Positions 49,651-59,145 are shown, counted from the stretch's first letter. The stretch is DNA of 64,000 nt from Streptomyces sp. NBC_01439 (GCF_036227605.1 NZ_CP109487.1:8481001-8545000), one strand, 5' to 3'. Notes: generated from the sequence alone by a model not told the origin. Made by a program: numbers and translations.

Positions 49651-52115
49651 CCATCGCCCTGCGCACCGCGCGCCACCGCTGGGTCACCCTCCTCGGGAGC
49701 TTCGTGGCCCTGGCCCTCGGCGTCGGCCTCATCGCCACCATGGGCCTCGGGCTCGCCGCCACCCTGGACGCCCCGCAGCGCCTCCCGGAGCGGTTCGCCC
49801 AGGCCCCCGTCGTCGTCAGGGGCGACGACGTGCTGCGCGTCCCCGTCCCGGGCGGGGAACGCACCGCCAAGCTCGCCCACCCCCGGCCCGTCCCCTCCGA
49901 ACTCGCCCGGCGGCTGGCCGCCCTCGGCCCGACCACCGAGGACCGGTCCTTCCCCGTCCGAGCCGAGGGCGGGCCGGAGCACCTGGTCGGCCATCCCTGG
50001 TCCGTTGCCGCCTTCGCCCCGTACGCCCTCGACGCGGGCCGGTCCCCGCGCTCCGACGACGAGGTCGTCACCACCGGCTGGTCCCGGCCCGGGGCCCGGA
50101 TCGGCACCGACCACGGCCCCGTGACCGTGGTCGGCACCGTCGCCGACCGCGGCTTCGAGGACGCCGTCTTCTGGACCGATGCCCGCGCCGCCCGGCTCTC
50201 GCCCGCCGTCGACCAACTCGTCGTCGCCGCCGACCCGACCGCCGTACGGGACGCCGTACGCGATGCCGTCCGGGCGTTCCCGGGCCGGGACACCGACGTA
50301 CGGGTCCTGACCGGCCCGGACCGCCGCCACGCCGACCCCGACCCCGAACGCGAGCGCGAGGCCCTGGTCGCCGTGAACGCCGTACTCGGCACCGCGGGCG
50401 GCATCACCTGCTTCGTCGCGGTGTTCGTCGTCGCCTCCACCTTCGCCTTCGCCGTCGCCCAACGCCGCAAGGAGTTCGCGCTGCTGCGCACGGCCGGCGC
50501 CACCCCGGGCCAAATCCGGCGCACGGTGGTCGCCGAGGCGTTGATGCTCGGCGTGGTCGCCTCCGCAGCGGGCTGTCTGCTCGGGGCGTACGGAGCGCCC
50601 GTGTTCGTCTCGCACCTGGTGGACGAGGGCCTCGCACCCCGCTGGTTCGCCGTCGGCGACGCCACCTGGCCCTTCCACGCGGCCTTCTGGGCCGGCCTGC
50701 CCGTCGCGCTCGCGGGAGTCGTCGCCGCCTCCTGGCGGGCGGGCCGGGTCGCCCCCTCCGAGGCACTGCGCGAAGCCGCGTACGAGACGCGGACCATGAC
50801 CCCGGGCCGCTGGATCTTCGGCGCCGGACTGCTGCTGACGGGCCTCGGCACCCTCGCCCACGCCCTGCTCACCGACCCCGCGGACCTGCTCCACCGCAAG
50901 ACGTACACCAGCCGTCCGATGCTGTTCATCGTCGCCTTCGCGCTGCTGTCGCCGGTGCTGGTGCGCCCGTTGGTCCGGCTGCTCGCCTGGCTCCCCGCCC
51001 GGCTGCCGGGCGCCGGCGGGATGCTGATCCGGGAGAACGCGGCGGCCGGCACCCGGCGTACGGCGGCCGTCGCCGCCCCCGTCCTGGTCACCGTGGCCCT
51101 CGCCGGATCCCTGCTGGGCACCACCGCCACTCTGAACGAGGCCAAGGCCGCCGAGATCCGGCAGCGGACCACCGCCGACCACGTCGTCACGGCCGGCCCG
51201 GGCGGGTTCGATCCGGCCGCGGTCGAGCGGATCCGGGCCGTACCTGGAACGGAGATCTCCGCCACCGCCGCGACCGCCGTCCACGTGCTGGAGGAGGGCA
51301 GGGCGCTGATCCGCTCCGACGCCCGCGCCGCGGATCCCGCGGCCCTCGCCCGGACCGCCCGACTGCCCCTGACGGCAGGATCGGTCACCGACCTCGACGA
51401 CGACTCCGTCATCGTCACCGCGGAATGGGAACGGCACACCGTCGGATCCACCGTCGAGGTGTGGCTCGGTGACGGCACCCGCAAGGCCCTGCGGATCGCG
51501 GCCGTGATGAGCACCGGCACCGGGGGCAACGGCGCCTACGTCACCCCCGCCAACGCCCCCGGCGCGACGGTGGACCGGATCGACGTACGCCTCGCCCCGG
51601 GCGCGGACGGCGCGGCGGTCGGCGCCGCGCTGGCCGAGGCCGCACGGCAGGCCGGGGGCCGCGCCCTCACCAAGGACCGGTGGTTGTCCGAAAACCGGCC
51701 CGGGACCCGACGCACCACCCGGACGGGCTTCCTGCTGGTCCTCGGCATCGCCCTGCTCTACACGGGGATCGCGCTCGCGGGCACCCTGGTCACGGCCACC
51801 TCCGACCGGGCCCGCGAGCTCGCGGTGCTGCGCCTGGCCGGAGCCACCCGGTGGCAGGTCCTGCGGCTAGTGGCGGGGGAGTCCCTGCTGGTCGTGCTCG
51901 TCGGCACGGTCACCGGCACCCTGGTCGCCGCCCTGAACCTGGCCGGTGTCGGGGCGGCACTGGGCCTCTTGGACGTCAGGGGCGCCCTGGTGATCCCGTG
52001 GGCCGCCCTCGGGGCGACGTCCGGCGCCTGCGCGGCCGTGGCGGTGGTCTCCGCGGTCGTCCCGGCCGGGCTGTGCCTACGGCGCAGGGCGGTCGAGACG
52101 GCGGGCCAGCACTAG
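49644..52115 (+). CDS. ABC transporter permease with two FtsX domains
   Basis: 823 residues from GTG at 49644, with GGAGGGAG upstream inside the ATPase gene. First membrane segment WVTLLGSFVALALGVGLIAT, then an extracytoplasmic MacB-like domain, FtsX unit 1 (AVNAVLGTAGGITCFVAVFV, RRKEFALLRTAGATPGQIRR), a second half with AAVAAPVLVTVALAGSLLGT, and FtsX unit 2 (TGFLLVLGIALLYTGIALAG, ARELAVLRLAGATRWQVLRL). The duplicated layout is usual for Streptomyces export permeases. Substrate unknown. A non-HTH cyclic-nucleotide-type protein and a protease inhibitor flank the pair. Confidence 0.92.
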   Translation: MLTIALRTARHRWVTLLGSFVALALGVGLIATMGLGLAATLDAPQRLPERFAQAPVVVRGDDVLRVPVPGGERTAKLAHPRPVPSELARRLAALGPTTEDRSFPVRAEGGPEHLVGHPWSVAAFAPYALDAGRSPRSDDEVVTTGWSRPGARIGTDHGPVTVVGTVADRGFEDAVFWTDARAARLSPAVDQLVVAADPTAVRDAVRDAVRAFPGRDTDVRVLTGPDRRHADPDPEREREALVAVNAVLGTAGGITCFVAVFVVASTFAFAVAQRRKEFALLRTAGATPGQIRRTVVAEALMLGVVASAAGCLLGAYGAPVFVSHLVDEGLAPRWFAVGDATWPFHAAFWAGLPVALAGVVAASWRAGRVAPSEALREAAYETRTMTPGRWIFGAGLLLTGLGTLAHALLTDPADLLHRKTYTSRPMLFIVAFALLSPVLVRPLVRLLAWLPARLPGAGGMLIRENAAAGTRRTAAVAAPVLVTVALAGSLLGTTATLNEAKAAEIRQRTTADHVVTAGPGGFDPAAVERIRAVPGTEISATAATAVHVLEEGRALIRSDARAADPAALARTARLPLTAGSVTDLDDDSVIVTAEWERHTVGSTVEVWLGDGTRKALRIAAVMSTGTGGNGAYVTPANAPGATVDRIDVRLAPGADGAAVGAALAEAARQAGGRALTKDRWLSENRPGTRRTTRTGFLLVLGIALLYTGIALAGTLVTATSDRARELAVLRLAGATRWQVLRLVAGESLLVVLVGTVTGTLVAALNLAGVGAALGLLDVRGALVIPWAALGATSGACAAVAVVSAVVPAGLCLRRRAVETAGQH

Positions 52116-52119
52116 CTCA

Positions 52120-52581
52120 TCATGCGGTGCTGCTGAGGCGGGGGGCGTACAGCTCCAGCAGGCGGGTGCGGGTCTGCTGGAGGCGCATCGCGAGGACGCG
52201 CCCGACCCAGTGTCCGATCGCGGAGCCGAAGGTGGGATCGGCGTCCATCAACATCCGCACGGTCGCGGCGTCGAACTCGTACGCCCGTACCGGTGTCATC
52301 GCCTCCGCGCCGAGCTGCCACACGTACGGCGGGAACAGCCAGGACCACCCCACCAGCTCACCGGGGCCGAGGCTCTCCACGGGCGCGGGCCGGCGGCCGG
52401 CGACGGGGATTTCCAAGGTCACGGTGCCGGAACGCACGATCCAGAAGGAATCCGCCCGGGTGCCCTCGTCGAAGATGCGCGCGCTCTCCGGGAAATTGAC
52501 CTCACGGGCCTGGGACATCAGCCGTCCACGGTGCTCGGTGGACAGGACGGCGGCGATCCGGATGGGGGAAGGTGTGCTCAC
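52120..52581 (-). CDS. stand-alone cyclic-nucleotide-binding-fold protein
   Basis: 153 residues. Crp-type beta-roll: REVNFPESARIFDEGTRADS, FWIVRSGTVTLEIPV, VESLGPGELVGWSWLFPPYV, VRAYEFDAATVRMLMDAD, then a helix AIGHWVGRVLAMRLQQTRTR. It ends there; the HTH that Crp/Fnr regulators have is missing, and the phosphate-binding GE...RxA motif is only partly met (GELVGW). It may sense another ligand or act as a subunit with a separate effector. Converges on the ABC permease with four bases between. Confidence 0.82.
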   Translation of the reverse strand: MSTPSPIRIAAVLSTEHRGRLMSQAREVNFPESARIFDEGTRADSFWIVRSGTVTLEIPVAGRRPAPVESLGPGELVGWSWLFPPYVWQLGAEAMTPVRAYEFDAATVRMLMDADPTFGSAIGHWVGRVLAMRLQQTRTRLLELYAPRLSSTA

Positions 52582-52717
52582 GACGGCCTCCGATCACGAC
52601 CCCCCACGACGCTCCTGCTCTCCCAGTGTCGCCGAAGCCCGCCATATCGCGGCCGGACGGGACGCGGTTTCTTCCGGGGCCGGTCCGGGAACGGGCCCCG
52701 GCGGCCTTCCACGCCAG

Positions 52718-53650
52718 TCAGGGGGTCGGGCGGAGGGTCCGTCGTACGGCGTTGCGCAGCCACTGGTGGGCCCCGTCGGCGCTGTGCCGCGGGTGCCAGG
52801 CCATGCCGATCGTCAGAGGTGGCAGCAGCAGCGGGATGTCCAGCAGGCGCAGCCCCATCGCGCGTGCCGCGTCGCCGAGTGGCGAAGGCGGCTCGCCCGG
52901 CAGCGCGGTCGGTACCAGGCAGACCACGTCGCCGACCGCGGCCAGTGCCATCGCCGCCAGATGCCCGGGCAGGACGGCGCTCACCTGCCGGCTGAGGCCC
53001 TGCTCGGCCAGGGCCGCGTCCAGCGGACCGGTGAAGCGGCCCCGGCGGCTGACCGCCACGTGCTCGGCCGCGGCCAGCCGAGCAGGGGTCAGGGTCCCTT
53101 CGGTGAGCGGGTGCCCGGCTCTGACACCGGCCGCCATCCGCAGCGTGACCAGCTCTTCGACCCGGGTCTCCGGGTCGACGTGGTCGATGGCCCCGATCTC
53201 CAGGTCGACCCGACCTTCGCGCAGCGCGGGGCCCGCCTCCCACTCCTCGGCCAGCACCCGTAGCGAGACCCCCGGCGCCCGGCGCCGGGCCAGCGCGAGC
53301 AGCCCCGGCGCCAGCGCGGCGCCGACCAGGTCCGAGGCCTGGACGGTGAACGTGCGCCGCAGTGCGGCGGGGTCGATCCCGCCGCTCGGGGTGAGCAGTG
53401 CCTCCAGCCGGCGCACCACCGCGGCGGCCTCGTCCCGCAGCGCCTCGGCGCGGGGCGTAGGCACCATCGCCTGGCCCGCCCGTACGAGCAGCGGATCCTG
53501 GAGCACCCGGCGCAGCCGGGCCAACGTGCGGCTCATCGCCGCGGGCGAGGTGCGCAGCCGTGCGGCGGCGCGGGTGACGCTCTGCTCGGTCAGGAGGGCG
53601 TCGAGGGCGACGGCGAGATTGGCGTCGAGGTGGGGAACGATGCTGGTCAA
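52718..53650 (-). CDS. LysR family transcriptional regulator
   Basis: 310 residues if read from TTG at 53650 (product LTSIVPHLDANLAVALDALL); the frame remains open to a GTG at 53722, but that longer start would include the palindromes of the divergent promoter. HTH: VALDALLTEQSVTRAAARLR, TSPAAMSRTLARLRRVLQDP, LLVRAG. Effector domain: RRTFTVQASDLVGAALAPGL and VEELVTLRMAAGVRAGHPL. Divergent from an NmrA-type oxidoreductase gene that it most likely controls, together with the darcynin-like gene. Confidence 0.87.
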   Translation of the reverse strand: MTSIVPHLDANLAVALDALLTEQSVTRAAARLRTSPAAMSRTLARLRRVLQDPLLVRAGQAMVPTPRAEALRDEAAAVVRRLEALLTPSGGIDPAALRRTFTVQASDLVGAALAPGLLALARRRAPGVSLRVLAEEWEAGPALREGRVDLEIGAIDHVDPETRVEELVTLRMAAGVRAGHPLTEGTLTPARLAAAEHVAVSRRGRFTGPLDAALAEQGLSRQVSAVLPGHLAAMALAAVGDVVCLVPTALPGEPPSPLGDAARAMGLRLLDIPLLLPPLTIGMAWHPRHSADGAHQWLRNAVRRTLRPTP

Positions 53651-53659
53651 CGGCGTTAT

Positions 53660-53706
53660 TCCAATTCTGGCAAGGATTGGATGCTGAAGTTCCCATTGTG
53701 GCAATG
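53660..53706. promoter_or_regulatory. LysR-type binding region
   Basis: Two inverted repeats: TCCAAT-N10-ATTGGA (53660-53681) and CATTG-TGG-CAATG (53694-53706). They lie just upstream of the LysR start and 59 to 105 bases before the NmrA-type gene, with ATT/AAT half-sites in common. LysR proteins usually bind two adjacent sites like this (recognition and activation sites). Confidence 0.6.
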
Positions 53707-53764
53707 CGGTGGGCGTTTGCACGATGAGGAGGCCTTACCGCTTCGACACGACTCCGAGGTTTTC

Positions 53765-54688
53765 ATGATCGTCATTACTGCCCCCACCGGAAACATCGGC
53801 CGGCGGCTGCTGTCGCTGCTGGTCGAAGCCGCGCCCGCGCACGGAGAGGAGTTGCGCGTCGTCGTCCGCGATCCCGCCCGGCTCCCCGAAGCCGTACGCG
53901 GACGGGTCCAGGTGGTCACCGGCTCGCACGGCGACGCCGCGACCGTCGAGCGCGCCTTCACCGGGGCCGATGCCGTCTTCTGGCTGGTGCCACCGGACGC
54001 CTCGCTCACGCCCGAGGAGGCGTACAGCGGCTTCACCCGCCCGGCCGCGCGGGCGTTCGCCGCCCACGGGGTCGGCCGTGTCGTCGGCGTCTCGGCGCTC
54101 GGCCGCGGCACCCCCCTGGCCGGCCGGGCCGGGCTGGTCACCGCCTCCCTGGCCATGGACGACCTGATCGCCGCTTCCGGTGTCGCCTACCGCGCACTGG
54201 CCAATCCGTCCTTCTTCGAGAACCTGTTGGAGGAGGTCGACTCGATCCGCGAGAACGGTGTCTTCACCGACACCGTCGCGGCCGACCGTCCGGCCCCGCT
54301 GGTGGCCGTCGCCGACATCGCAGCGACGGCGGCCGGACTGCTGCTGGACCGTTCCTGGACCGGCGTCGACAGTGTGCCGGTGCTCGGCCCGCAGGACCTG
54401 TCGCCCAACGACCTGGCCCGCATCATGACCGCGGAACTGGGCCGTCCGGTCCGCTACCGGCGCGAGTCGCTCGACGAGATGCGGTCCGCCATGCTCGCCC
54501 ACGGCCTCCATGCGGCGTTCGTCGAGGGCATGGTCGACATGAAGCGCGCCAAGGACCAGGGCCTGGACTCGGGCGTCGCCCGCGGGCCACAGACGGGCCC
54601 TGGCCCGGCCACCGGCTTCGCCCAGTGGTGCGCGCAGACCCTGGGGCCCGCCGTCCTCGCCACCTCGGAGGCAGTCGATGCCCACTGA
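53765..54688 (+). CDS. NmrA-type NAD(P)-binding protein
   Basis: 307 residues from ATG at 53765. Atypical [23 protein letters not shown] gives a GxxGxxG-like nucleotide motif (TGNIGR), then [63 protein letters not shown]. The catalytic Tyr-x-x-x-Lys of classic SDRs is not visible, as in NmrA/HSCARG proteins, which sense redox by NADPH binding or reduce quinone-like molecules. Overlaps the darcynin-like gene by 11 bases. Divergent from a LysR gene. Confidence 0.88.
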   Translation: MIVITAPTGNIGRRLLSLLVEAAPAHGEELRVVVRDPARLPEAVRGRVQVVTGSHGDAATVERAFTGADAVFWLVPPDASLTPEEAYSGFTRPAARAFAAHGVGRVVGVSALGRGTPLAGRAGLVTASLAMDDLIAASGVAYRALANPSFFENLLEEVDSIRENGVFTDTVAADRPAPLVAVADIAATAAGLLLDRSWTGVDSVPVLGPQDLSPNDLARIMTAELGRPVRYRRESLDEMRSAMLAHGLHAAFVEGMVDMKRAKDQGLDSGVARGPQTGPGPATGFAQWCAQTLGPAVLATSEAVDAH

Positions 54689-55043
54689 CCGAACCGAGCC
54701 GCCGGTCACCGCGTTCATGCTGGTCAAGACCACGCCCGAGTGGCTGGCGATGACCTTGGCCGAACGCGTCCACGCCTTCACCACCGGTGTCGTCCCGGTG
54801 ATCGAGGCCCGCACCCGCGGCGTCCGCTCCCGCTTCTACGACACGGAGTTCTACTCGGCGCGGGTCACCGACATCTGGGTCTGGGAGGCGGACGACCACG
54901 ACGCCTACCGGCTGCTGATCGACGCGTTGCGCGAAACCCCCTTCTGGGACCGGTACTTCGAGGTGGTGGACCTGCTCGTGGGCACCGAGAACGGTTACGC
55001 CCGCACCTACGGCCTGGAGCCGGTGGCCACCCTCGCCACCTGA
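54678..55043 (+). CDS. darcynin-family protein
   Basis: 121 residues. [79 protein letters not shown] match the small dimeric alpha/beta-barrel family called darcynin, whose function is unknown. Overlap with the NmrA-type gene implies one transcript and related function; an EthD- or monooxygenase-like ligand-binding role is possible. A hairpin follows at once. Confidence 0.85.
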   Translation: MPTDRTEPPVTAFMLVKTTPEWLAMTLAERVHAFTTGVVPVIEARTRGVRSRFYDTEFYSARVTDIWVWEADDHDAYRLLIDALRETPFWDRYFEVVDLLVGTENGYARTYGLEPVATLAT

Positions 55044-55057
55044 CGCGGGCCCCGCCC

Positions 55058-55090
55058 GCCCGGTGCCGCCGCCCTGCGGGGGCACCGGGC
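55058..55090 (+). terminator. terminator of the NmrA-darcynin operon
   Basis: GCCCGGTGCC (55058-55067), 13-base loop, GGCACCGGGC (55081-55090): perfect ten-base-pair stem, 15 bases after the darcynin stop. Confidence 0.75.
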
Positions 55091-55181
55091 CCTCGCCGGC
55101 CGCGCAGCGGGCTCCCGGGCACCGCACCTCACCGCGCCGCGGGAGCGACGTCGAAGCCTTCGTCCGGCACCCCGCCGGGCG

Positions 55182-55490
55182 CTAGGGGGTGTCCTCGGCG
55201 TTCGCCTCCAAGCAGGCCAGCTCCATCGCGTCGAGGACGGCCTCGTGGCTGCGCCCGCTCAGCTCGGCGACGTTCTCGATCTGGGCCGTCGCCCAGGCCG
55301 CCAGGGTCATCACCAGCACCCGGAGCCCGTCGGTGCCGTGCTCGGCCAGGACCGCGTCGGCGACCACCATGGCCTCCTCGGGGACCTGCTCGGGCGGCTC
55401 GAGGCCCGCCAGGCCACGCAGCAGGGTGAGGGTGCGGCGGGAGATCTCCGGCGTCATTCCCGCCAGCCGCATGTCTTCGTCGTCGTCCAT
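55182..55490 (-). CDS. small conserved hypothetical protein
   Basis: 102 residues from ATG at 55490, with GGAGGACGG upstream; a GTG at 55517 is the alternative. All-helical, acidic: SRRTLTLLRGLAGLEPPEQV, EEAMVVADAVLAEHGTDGLR, VLVMTLAAWATAQIENVAEL, SHEAVLDAMELACLEANAED. I do not recognise the family; similar short proteins are widespread in Streptomyces. Stands alone between the darcynin terminator and the GH5 gene. Confidence 0.68.
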   Translation of the reverse strand: MDDDEDMRLAGMTPEISRRTLTLLRGLAGLEPPEQVPEEAMVVADAVLAEHGTDGLRVLVMTLAAWATAQIENVAELSGRSHEAVLDAMELACLEANAEDTP

Positions 55491-55758
55491 CCGCCCCGTC
55501 CTCCGGTGCCGTGCCACATCACCTCAGGGCACGGTAGAGGGGCGCGGCCCCGCGCGGGGCCGTTTCGGCAGGGTGACGGTGCGTCACTGGGGGTCCACCG
55601 GCTGAATCTGGTGGGTGCCGTCCGGTGCCGTCCGGGCAGGCCGCGGGTCATCCGGGCCGGAAAGCGTCCGCGCATTCGACTTCCCCCGGAAGCGACCCGC
55701 CGGTAACCTGCCCGCGGCAGCCGCCCGCCGGGACGGCCGAATTTCCGGCAGGAGCGAG

Positions 55759-57690
55759 ATGAAGAACCTCTTACGCGCGATCCTCTGCGCCCTCCTGCTG
55801 GTGGTCGGCGTCCTGTCGACGCCGCCCGCGCAGCCCGCCCGCGCCGCCGCCCCCCACCCCGAGGCCGCCCCGGGCACCACCGAGGCCTGGACCCCGCCGC
55901 TGTCCACCCGGGGCCGGTACGTCGTCGACGCACAGGGCAACCGCTTCCGCCTGCGCTCCGGGAACTGGGACGGAGCCCAAGGGTCCTGGAACGGCTCGGG
56001 CGACCGCAACGACCCCGCCACGCACCACAGCGGGCAGAACGCCCACGGAATCCCGATCGGCCTGGACCGCGTCCCCCTGCCCACCCTGCTCGCCGACTTC
56101 CGGGCCGCGGGGCTCAACAGCATCCGGCTGCCCTTCTCCAACGAGATGCTGCGCGACACCACCCCCGTCCCGGACTCCGCCGTCGCGGCCAACCCTGCCC
56201 TGCGCGGTCGCACGCCCCTCCAGGTCTACGACGCCGTGGTCGCCGCCCTCACCGACGCCGGCTTCGCCGTCATCCTCAACAACCACACCGTCAGCACCCG
56301 TTGGTGCTGCGGCCTCGACGGCAACGAGCGCTGGAACAGCGGTCGCTCCACCGCCCAGTGGGCCGACGACTGGGTCTTCCTCACCCGCCGCTACCGCGAC
56401 AACCCGCGCGTGGTCGGCGCCGACCTCTACAACGAGGTCCGCCGCGACTTCTTCGACGACCCCAACTGGGGCCTCGGCGACGACCACGACTGGCACGCGG
56501 CCGCCCAGGAGGCCGCCGACCGCATCCTCACCGAGGCCAACCCGAACCTGCTGATCGTCGTCGAGGGCATCAACTGGTTCGGCCTGCCCGTGGACGGCTT
56601 CCCGCACGGCCGCCCCACCCTCACCCCCGTACGCACCCTGTCCCACACCCTGGTCACCTCGAACAAGCTGGTCTACTCGGCCCACTTCTACGGGTACACC
56701 GGCCCCCGGCACAGCGGCGCGACCGGCATCGGCGAGACCCATGACCTCCGCTACCAGGACATGACCGCCGCGGAGCTCGAACAGACCCTCTACGACCAGG
56801 CCTTCTTCGTGTCCGCGGAGACCGGCACGCACTTCACCGCCCCCGTTTGGATCAGCGAGTTCGGAATCGGGGCCGACGAGGGCGGCGCCGCCCCGCGCGC
56901 CTGGTTCGACCGCCTCACCGGTTACCTGACGCGCTCCGACGCCGACTTCGCGTACTGGCCCCTCGTCGGCTGGAGCACCACCGCCCAGGGCGCCCCCGGC
57001 GGCGACAGCTGGGCGCTCCTGCGCTACGACGCGACCGGCCGCCGCTCCGGCGTCCTGGACCCGGGGGACTGGCGCACCGCCCGGTGGTCCCCGCTCGCCG
57101 CCACCCCCGGCCGCACCGGACCGGTCCCCGCCACCACCGCCTGGTACCAACTGACCACGGACCACCGCGACCACAACGCCTCGCTGCGCACCCGGGCCGC
57201 CGGGGACTGGGACAGCGGGGCCCGCAAGGCGGTCTGTCCCGACGGCGCCCGTCTCAGCGGGCTCGCCCACACCGGTGGCCGGGGCCTGTGCACCAGCTCC
57301 GACCTGCGCGCCCCGACGGGCGGGCACACCGTGGTCCGCGACGAGCGGTACGTCCCGGCGGGCGGCGACTGGGCCACCGGATACACCAAGTTCCAGTGCC
57401 CGGCCGGCCAGTTCCTGATCGGCTACAGCCTGCGCGGCGAGCGGGTCTCGGCGGCGTTGTGCGCCCCGGCCCGTACGGCGCTTCCCGGGGGCGGCCGGAC
57501 GGTGTGGTTCGACCGGGGCGACGACCGCCCGGCGGGCGGCCCCGGCGGCGAGTTCGCCTACGGGAACTACAAGGGCCAGTGCCTGCCCACCGAGTACGCG
57601 GCGGGCATCGCCTTCACCACCCGCGCCGCCACCCGCCCCTCCCCGGCCGCGCTGCTGTGCCGTCCCCTGCCGGGTCCGGGCGCCCGCTGA
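55759..57690 (+). CDS. secreted GH5-type endoglucanase with Cys-repeat C-terminus
   Basis: 643 residues from ATG at 55759 with GGAGCGAG upstream. Signal peptide LLRAILCALLLVVGVLS, cleavage near ARA-AA. GH5 (TIM barrel) core about 45-430: GLNSIRLPFSNEM, VILNNHTVS, acid/base Glu226 in DLYNEVR, YSAHFYGYTG, nucleophile Glu367 in VWISEFGIGAD, YWPLVGWSTT. Hydrolyses beta-1,4-glucan or a related polysaccharide. From about 470 three repeats with GDW...K..CP...G...C anchors follow (near 480, 535, 600), probably a disulfide-rich binding module. Codon 5 (55771-55773) is TTA: expression should need bldA tRNA. Confidence 0.9.
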   Translation: MKNLLRAILCALLLVVGVLSTPPAQPARAAAPHPEAAPGTTEAWTPPLSTRGRYVVDAQGNRFRLRSGNWDGAQGSWNGSGDRNDPATHHSGQNAHGIPIGLDRVPLPTLLADFRAAGLNSIRLPFSNEMLRDTTPVPDSAVAANPALRGRTPLQVYDAVVAALTDAGFAVILNNHTVSTRWCCGLDGNERWNSGRSTAQWADDWVFLTRRYRDNPRVVGADLYNEVRRDFFDDPNWGLGDDHDWHAAAQEAADRILTEANPNLLIVVEGINWFGLPVDGFPHGRPTLTPVRTLSHTLVTSNKLVYSAHFYGYTGPRHSGATGIGETHDLRYQDMTAAELEQTLYDQAFFVSAETGTHFTAPVWISEFGIGADEGGAAPRAWFDRLTGYLTRSDADFAYWPLVGWSTTAQGAPGGDSWALLRYDATGRRSGVLDPGDWRTARWSPLAATPGRTGPVPATTAWYQLTTDHRDHNASLRTRAAGDWDSGARKAVCPDGARLSGLAHTGGRGLCTSSDLRAPTGGHTVVRDERYVPAGGDWATGYTKFQCPAGQFLIGYSLRGERVSAALCAPARTALPGGGRTVWFDRGDDRPAGGPGGEFAYGNYKGQCLPTEYAAGIAFTTRAATRPSPAALLCRPLPGPGAR

Positions 57691-59145
57691 CCGGCCCGCC
57701 GCGGCGACGGCGGCGAGCGCGACGAGGATCAAGGCCGCCGCGACCAGGAAGGTGAACCGCATCCCGGTGGCCACGGCCCCCGCGGGCGCCGAGGCGATGT
57801 CGGCCGTCGCCGACCCGTGCGCGAACACCGTGCCCATGAGCGACGCACCGCTGATGAGGCCGAGATTGCGCGACAGACCGAGCATGCCGGAGACGACGCC
57901 CCGCCGGTCGGGGCCGACGTCCGCCATGACGGCGGTGTTGTTGGCCGTCTGGAACACCGCGTAGCCCGCCGTCACGACCGCGAGCGGGGCGACGTACCCG
58001 GGGACACCGAGCGAAGCCGGCGTCAGGGAGAGGGCGACGGCGCCGGCCGTCATTGCCAGGAGACCGAGCAGGGTCGTGCGCTGCGCGCCGAAGCGGTCCG
58101 CGAGGCGTCCCGCGGGCATCCCGGTCACCGCGGCGACCAGCGGACCGGCCGACAGGACGAGTCCCACCGGGGCCTCGCCGAGCCCGAGCGCCCGGGAGAG
58201 GTAGAACGGCCCGACCACCAGTGTCGCCATCATCACCGTCGACACGAGCGCGCTCGAGGCGAGGCCCGCACCGATCACCGGAGCGCGCAGGAGCGTCCGT
58301 TGGACCAAGGGGGCGGCCGCCCGCGACTCCACGTGCACGAAGAGGACGACCCCGCAGACGGCAGCCAGCAGGAGGGCGGTGCCGAGCGTGCCGGAAAGGA
58401 CGCCACCGCGGGTCATCGCGAGGGCGTAAGCGGCGAGCGTCAGCGCGAGCAACAGCGTCCCCAGGTGGTCGAAGGGGGGCCGGTCGCCCCCGCGTTCCGG
58501 CCGGTCGGCGGGCAGATGGCGGTGGGCGAGCAGGAACGCCGCCAGGCCCAGCGGCACGTTGACGAGGAAGAGCGCCCGCCAGCCGGCCCCGGCGAGCAGG
58601 ACCCCGCCCAGCGACGGACCGAGGGCGGTGCCCACCGCGGACATCGAGGCGAGCAACCCCATGGCACTGCCCGTCCGCCCCTCGGGGACCGTCTCACCCA
58701 CGAACGCCAGGGTGAGGGCCGTCAACACGGCGGCTCCCAGGCCCTGGGCCGCCCGGGCACCGACCAGCAGCCAGAGCGTGGGCGAGGCGGCGCACAGCAC
58801 CGAGGCCGCGGTGAACAGGAGGATTCCCGCCAGGAGCAGCCGCCGGCGGCCGACGAGGTCGCCGAGGCGTCCGGCACCCACGACCAGGGTGGTGACGGCG
58901 AGGAGGTAGGCCAGGACGATCCACTGGACCTCCTGGAACGACGCGGAGAAGACCTGTGCCAGGGTCGGCAGGCCGACGTGGGCGATGCCGGTGCCGAGCG
59001 AGGACAGCAGCACGCAGAGGGAGAGGGCGGCGAGCGCCCACCGGGCCGCGGGCCGGTGCGCGCCGGCGTCAGCGCCGTCATCGTCGCCGGCGGTGGTGGT
59101 GCGGCGCTGTCGGGGTCCGGTCGCGGAATCAGTGTGTGGGCTCAT
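57691..59145 (-). CDS. MFS drug-exporter (DHA2 type) whose frame lacks its own stop codon
   Basis: About 485 residues of real protein from ATG at 59145. Fourteen-segment DHA2 layout: WALAALSLCVLLSSLGTGIA, QWIVLAYLLAVTTLVVGAGR, LGDLVGRRRLLLAGILLF (motif A), LLVGARAAQGLGAAVLTALT, GWRALFLVNVPLGLAAFLLA, last segment FTFLVAAALILVALAAVAAA. Proton-driven efflux. The expected stop near 57690 is missing; the frame runs antisense through the whole GH5 gene and ends only at 55771, where the GH5 TTA codon gives TAA. Coordinates given here stop at the end of the recognisable protein. Divergent from an XRE-cupin gene that probably controls it. Confidence 0.8.

Noticed and set aside
53651..53722. Longer LysR start at GTG 53722
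   Set aside because: It would place two well-formed palindromes of the divergent promoter inside the coding region, and the added residues do not resemble a LysR N-terminus.
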